DNA of 64,000 nucleotides from Crossiella cryophila. GTDB taxonomy: Bacteria > Actinomycetota > Actinomycetes > Mycobacteriales > Pseudonocardiaceae. The notes below the pieces were generated by a model, which did no database searches, was not told the DNA's origin, and worked only from the letters and a program-made list of their open reading frames with translations. Positions 61,039 to 64,000 of this stretch are shown one piece after another (the stretch's first letter is position 1; each line of letters starts with the position of its first letter). Made by a program: the position numbers and the translations under genes. The DNA is taken from positions 9,957,501 to 10,021,500 of the forward strand of contig NZ_JACHMH010000001.1 of the NCBI RefSeq assembly GCF_014204915.1, in the 5' to 3' direction.

Positions 61039-62487
61039 TCACCGAATGTCACCTGACAGTTTGCTGACGTCGGGTTCTCCGCGCGGGATGACCACGGTGA
61101 AGGCCGCGCCCTGCCCCGGCTGCGAGTCCACCCAGACCGAACCGCCGTGCGCCTCGCTGATCGCGCGCACGATGCTCAGCCCCAGCCCGGCCCCGCCCCG
61201 GCCACGGGAGGAATCCCCACGGTAGAACCGCTCGAAGACCCGGCCGAGCTGGTCGGGCGAGAGCCCAGGCCCCTCGTCGGCGACGACCACGCCCACCCCG
61301 CCCGCGCCGACCCCGCGCACCGCCACGTGCACCGGACTGCCGGCCGGGGTGTGTTGCAGGGCGTTGCCGATCAGGTTGCGCAGCACCTGGCGCAGCCGGT
61401 TGGCATCCCCGCGCACCACCGCGTTCACCGTGGTGATGGCCAGGGTGATCTCACGTTCGCCGTCGACCACCATCGCGTCGGCCACCGCGTCCCCGGCCAG
61501 CACGCCCAGGTCGACCGGTTCGGCCACCAGCGGACGGCCCTGGTCCAGCCGGGCGAGCAGCAGCAGCTCCTCGACCAGCGAGTGCATCCGGGTGGCCTCG
61601 TCCTCGATCCGGGTCATCGCCAGCTCGACCACCTGCGGATCGTCCACGCCCTGCAGGTAGAGGTCGGCCCAGCCGCGGATGGTGGTCAGCGGGGTGCGCA
61701 GCTCGTGCGAGGCGTCGGCGATGAAGCTGCGCAGCCGTTCCTCGGAGCGCTGCCGGGCGTCGAAGGCCAGGTTGACCGCGTGCGCGAGCTGGTCCACCTC
61801 GGTGTTGCCACCGGTCACCCCGATCCGCCTGCTGTGATCGCCCGCGGCGATGGCGGTGGCGTTGGCGGCCATGTCCCGCAACGGTTTCAACCCGACCCAG
61901 AGCACGCACAGGGACAGCAGCGCGAGCATGCCGACGGTGCCGAGGGTGGCGATCAGGCCGACGCCGGCCAGCCCGGCGAGGGTGTCGGCGTTGGGGCGCA
62001 ACGAGGTGGCCACCACCACGTTGTGCGCGAGACGGCCGCTGGGGGTGCTCAGCGGCTGGGTCAGCGCGACGACCAGCGTGCGGTACTCCAGATCGGGATT
62101 CCCCTTGGCCAGCACGGTGTACGGCTCGCCGCCGGGGGTCCTGCGCTGGGCGTCGGAGAGGTCGGGCGCCGGTTCCGGCGGGCCGCTGGGGCCGTCCGGC
62201 TGGACCTCCCTGATCACCTGCCCGGCGCCGTCGACCAGGGCGAAGTAGCTGCCGCTCGGCCCGAGCGCGCCCATCGCCTCGACGGCCTCCCTGGTCAGCT
62301 CCCGGTGGTCCTTGTCGATCTGCTTGACCCGCAGCTCCACCACCCGCAACGCCTGGTCCACCCGCACCTGCAGGTAGTGCTGGAGCCCGATGTAGGCGGC
62401 CGCGTCCACCACCACGATGCCGATGGTGGCCAGCAGGATGGTGCCGGCCAGCAACCGCCCACGCATCGAGGCGAACCGCCAGGCCAC
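61039..62487 (-). CDS. Sensor histidine kinase
   Basis: The 482-residue protein has two membrane segments (about 12-34 and 180-202) around an extracytoplasmic domain of about 145 residues, a HAMP domain, an H-box SHELRTPLTTI near residue 260, and ATPase boxes N (RNLIGNALQHTP), G1 (DEGPGLS) and G2 (GGAGLGLSI). It is an ordinary class I kinase that phosphorylates the upstream response regulator; its stimulus is unknown. The GTG start follows AAGGG by 9 nt and lies 4 nt after the regulator stop. The P450 operon follows. Confidence 0.95.
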   Translation of the reverse strand: MAWRFASMRGRLLAGTILLATIGIVVVDAAAYIGLQHYLQVRVDQALRVVELRVKQIDKDHRELTREAVEAMGALGPSGSYFALVDGAGQVIREVQPDGPSGPPEPAPDLSDAQRRTPGGEPYTVLAKGNPDLEYRTLVVALTQPLSTPSGRLAHNVVVATSLRPNADTLAGLAGVGLIATLGTVGMLALLSLCVLWVGLKPLRDMAANATAIAAGDHSRRIGVTGGNTEVDQLAHAVNLAFDARQRSEERLRSFIADASHELRTPLTTIRGWADLYLQGVDDPQVVELAMTRIEDEATRMHSLVEELLLLARLDQGRPLVAEPVDLGVLAGDAVADAMVVDGEREITLAITTVNAVVRGDANRLRQVLRNLIGNALQHTPAGSPVHVAVRGVGAGGVGVVVADEGPGLSPDQLGRVFERFYRGDSSRGRGGAGLGLSIVRAISEAHGGSVWVDSQPGQGAAFTVVIPRGEPDVSKLSGDIR

Positions 62488-62491
62488 GCCG

Positions 62492-63235
62492 TCAGCCCTT
62501 GGCCGGGCGCAGCGTGTAGCCGAAGCCGCGGACGGTGTGGATCAGCGGCGACCCCTCGGCGTCGACCTTGTGCCGCAGCCGGGAGATGAACTTCTCCACC
62601 ACGGCCGCGTCCCCGCCGAAGTCGTACTGCCACACGTGGTCCAGGATCTGCGCCTTTGACACCACCCGGCCCGCGTTGACCAGCAGGTAGCGCAGCAGTT
62701 TGTACTCGGTCGGGGACAGCTCCAGCTGCCGCCCGGCCCGGTGCACCTCGTGCGCCTCCTCATCCAGCACCAGGTCCCCGCAGCGCAGCGCCGAGGACTC
62801 CTCCGGCCCGCCCTGGGTGCGCCGCAGCACGGCCTGCACCCTGGCCAGCACCTCGGCCACGCTGAAGGGTTTGGTCACGTAGTCGTCGCCGCCGAGGGTC
62901 AGCCCACGCACCTTGTCCTCGGTGGAATCGCGCGCGGTCAGGAACACCACGGGCAGCCGAGGCCGGTCCAGCCGCAGCCGTCGGCACAGCTCGAAACCGT
63001 CGGTGTCGGGCAGCATGATGTCCAGGATCAGCAGTTCGGGGTTGCCGCTCGCCGCGGCCCGCACCGCCTCGGCCCCGCTGCCCGCGGTGAGCACGTCGTA
63101 CCCGGCCAGCCGCAGCGTGGTGGCGAGCAGCTCGGTTATGTAGGGCTCGTCGTCGACCACGAGCACCTTGGTGCCCGCGGTCGCGGCCATCGCGTCCAGG
63201 CGCATCTCCCCGCCACCGCTTCCCGTCGTCGACAC
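62492..63235 (-). CDS. OmpR-family response regulator
   Basis: A receiver domain with the acidic pocket (VVDDEP), the phospho-Asp in LLILDIMLPD, TARD and TKPF, then a winged-helix OmpR/PhoB DNA-binding domain ending in IHTVRGFGYTLRP. It pairs with the kinase downstream. GTG 63235 is the longest start; ATG 63205 (MRLDAMAATAG) and ATG 63190 are plausible, since the first residues are not conserved-looking. GGGGAG lies next to ATG 63205. Confidence 0.95.
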   Translation of the reverse strand: MSTTGSGGGEMRLDAMAATAGTKVLVVDDEPYITELLATTLRLAGYDVLTAGSGAEAVRAAASGNPELLILDIMLPDTDGFELCRRLRLDRPRLPVVFLTARDSTEDKVRGLTLGGDDYVTKPFSVAEVLARVQAVLRRTQGGPEESSALRCGDLVLDEEAHEVHRAGRQLELSPTEYKLLRYLLVNAGRVVSKAQILDHVWQYDFGGDAAVVEKFISRLRHKVDAEGSPLIHTVRGFGYTLRPAKG

Positions 63236-63364
63236 CGGTCAAGGCTGTCACGACAACCCATCACCCTGACTCCCGACAGACCGTAGCCTGACCGTTTCCT
63301 GACGGCCTCGGAAGTGGACTTCCGGCTCTGGCGTGGTCTGAACCAGCCGGAAAGGATGCTGGCC

Positions 63365-64000
63365 ATGAGACGACCTGCCGCACTGGCCCTGGCCACCACG
63401 CTGCTGCTCACGGCCACCGCGACCGCCGTTTCCGCCGCCCCGGAAGCCCCCACGAGCCCACCCGCCCCAGCCACCCTCGCCGCCCCGCACGCCCCAGCCA
63501 CCCTGGCCAACCCGGCGAGCCCGGCCACCCCAGCGGCCCCAGCCACCCTCGCCTCCCCCGACTCCCCCTCCGCCCCGGTCACCTGGCCCATCGGCCCCCG
63601 CCCGGAAAGCGCTGTCCAAGCCTGGCACGGCCGCGTCCACGTCTCCGTCCAGGGCGAGGCCACCCCCGGCCGCAACGACGGTGAGATCCGCACCCTCGAC
63701 CCGGCCACCGGCCAGGTCAGCACCTTCGCCACCGGCCTGGACAACCCCCGCGGCCTGGCCTTCACCGGAAAGTTCCTGATCGCCACCGACTTCACCCGGG
63801 TGTGGCAGATCGACCACACCGGCGCCAAGCGCGTGCTGGCCGAGTCCACCGCCTTCCCGCACCCGGTGGCCGCCCTCAACGACGCCGTCGCCGAGCCGGG
63901 CGGCCAGGCCGTCTACGTCACCGAGATGGGCGCCAGGGAGAAGATGCGCGACCCCAACGGCGCCCTCTGGCCGGTGGACAGCCCGCAGGCGCTGGACATC
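63365..64000 (+). CDS. Secreted beta-propeller-like protein, truncated by window end
   Basis: ATG 63365, with GAAAGGA 8 nt upstream, opens a frame that runs past the right edge (212 codons present). A signal peptide (RRPAALALATTLLLTATATAVSAA) is followed by a Pro/Ala linker with degenerate APATLA repeats (residues 27-65). The rest (GEIRTLDPATGQVSTFATGLDNPRGLAF, split by the edge of a blade) resembles NHL/SMP-30-type propellers and ScyD-like secreted proteins. It is divergent from the response regulator gene by 129 nt. Confidence 0.7.
   Translation, partial: MRRPAALALATTLLLTATATAVSAAPEAPTSPPAPATLAAPHAPATLANPASPATPAAPATLASPDSPSAPVTWPIGPRPESAVQAWHGRVHVSVQGEATPGRNDGEIRTLDPATGQVSTFATGLDNPRGLAFTGKFLIATDFTRVWQIDHTGAKRVLAESTAFPHPVAALNDAVAEPGGQAVYVTEMGAREKMRDPNGALWPVDSPQALDI

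Overview
The window is very GC-rich (third codon positions nearly all G or C) and uses many GTG and some TTG starts. It carries families typical of filamentous actinomycetes: an S-adenosyl methyltransferase of the DUF574 type, two large ATPase-LuxR (LAL) regulators, three cytochromes P450, a mycothiol-dependent-isomerase-like protein and a YtrA-type GntR regulator with ABC transporters. An actinomycete of the Pseudonocardiaceae type is my inference; no rRNA or species marker is present.

Layout. 1-5.2 kb: end of a LuxR regulator, an inverted array of 22-nt repeats, a SUMF1-like protein, a PAS-GGDEF-EAL protein with a degenerate EAL domain, and a secreted hydrolase. 5.4-10 kb: DUF574 methyltransferase, a MITE-like foldback element that supplies its stop codon, a P450, a DMT-type permease and a GT4 glycosyltransferase. 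10.1-12.1 kb: htpG behind a 9-bp inverted repeat. 12.2-24.4 kb: a polymorphic toxin locus on the minus strand, made of a LamG-domain surface protein, a 2278-residue RHS protein with a pretoxin Hint domain and a 113-residue C-terminal domain, an abutting immunity candidate, and three further immunity-like genes upstream. The two ends of this locus are AT-richer than the surroundings.

24.4-32.3 kb: a TIGR03086-like/MarR divergent pair with a palindrome in the control region, a P450 coupled to a PRMT-like methyltransferase, a type-B carboxylesterase, a lipoprotein, a DUF1080 hydrolase behind a LacI-type operator, and a GH18 chitinase behind DasR-like boxes. 32.3-45.8 kb: GT87 and acyltransferase genes, an ECF sigma factor, a four-gene ABC/YtrA operon, an FAD monooxygenase with a TauD/TfdA dioxygenase, small enzymes, a nitroreductase/TetR divergent pair with an operator, tRNA-Ala(GGC), a PaaK-like ligase and a DsbA-like membrane protein.

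46.2-64 kb: an MFS transporter, a GT2 glycosyltransferase, HrpB helicase, two paralogous LAL regulators flanking a secreted triple-repeat protein, another small secreted protein, a full P450-ferredoxin-ferredoxin reductase operon just downstream of a two-component system, and the start of a secreted beta-propeller-like protein. Gene families are read from motifs; function within families and all operators are inferred from sequence only.
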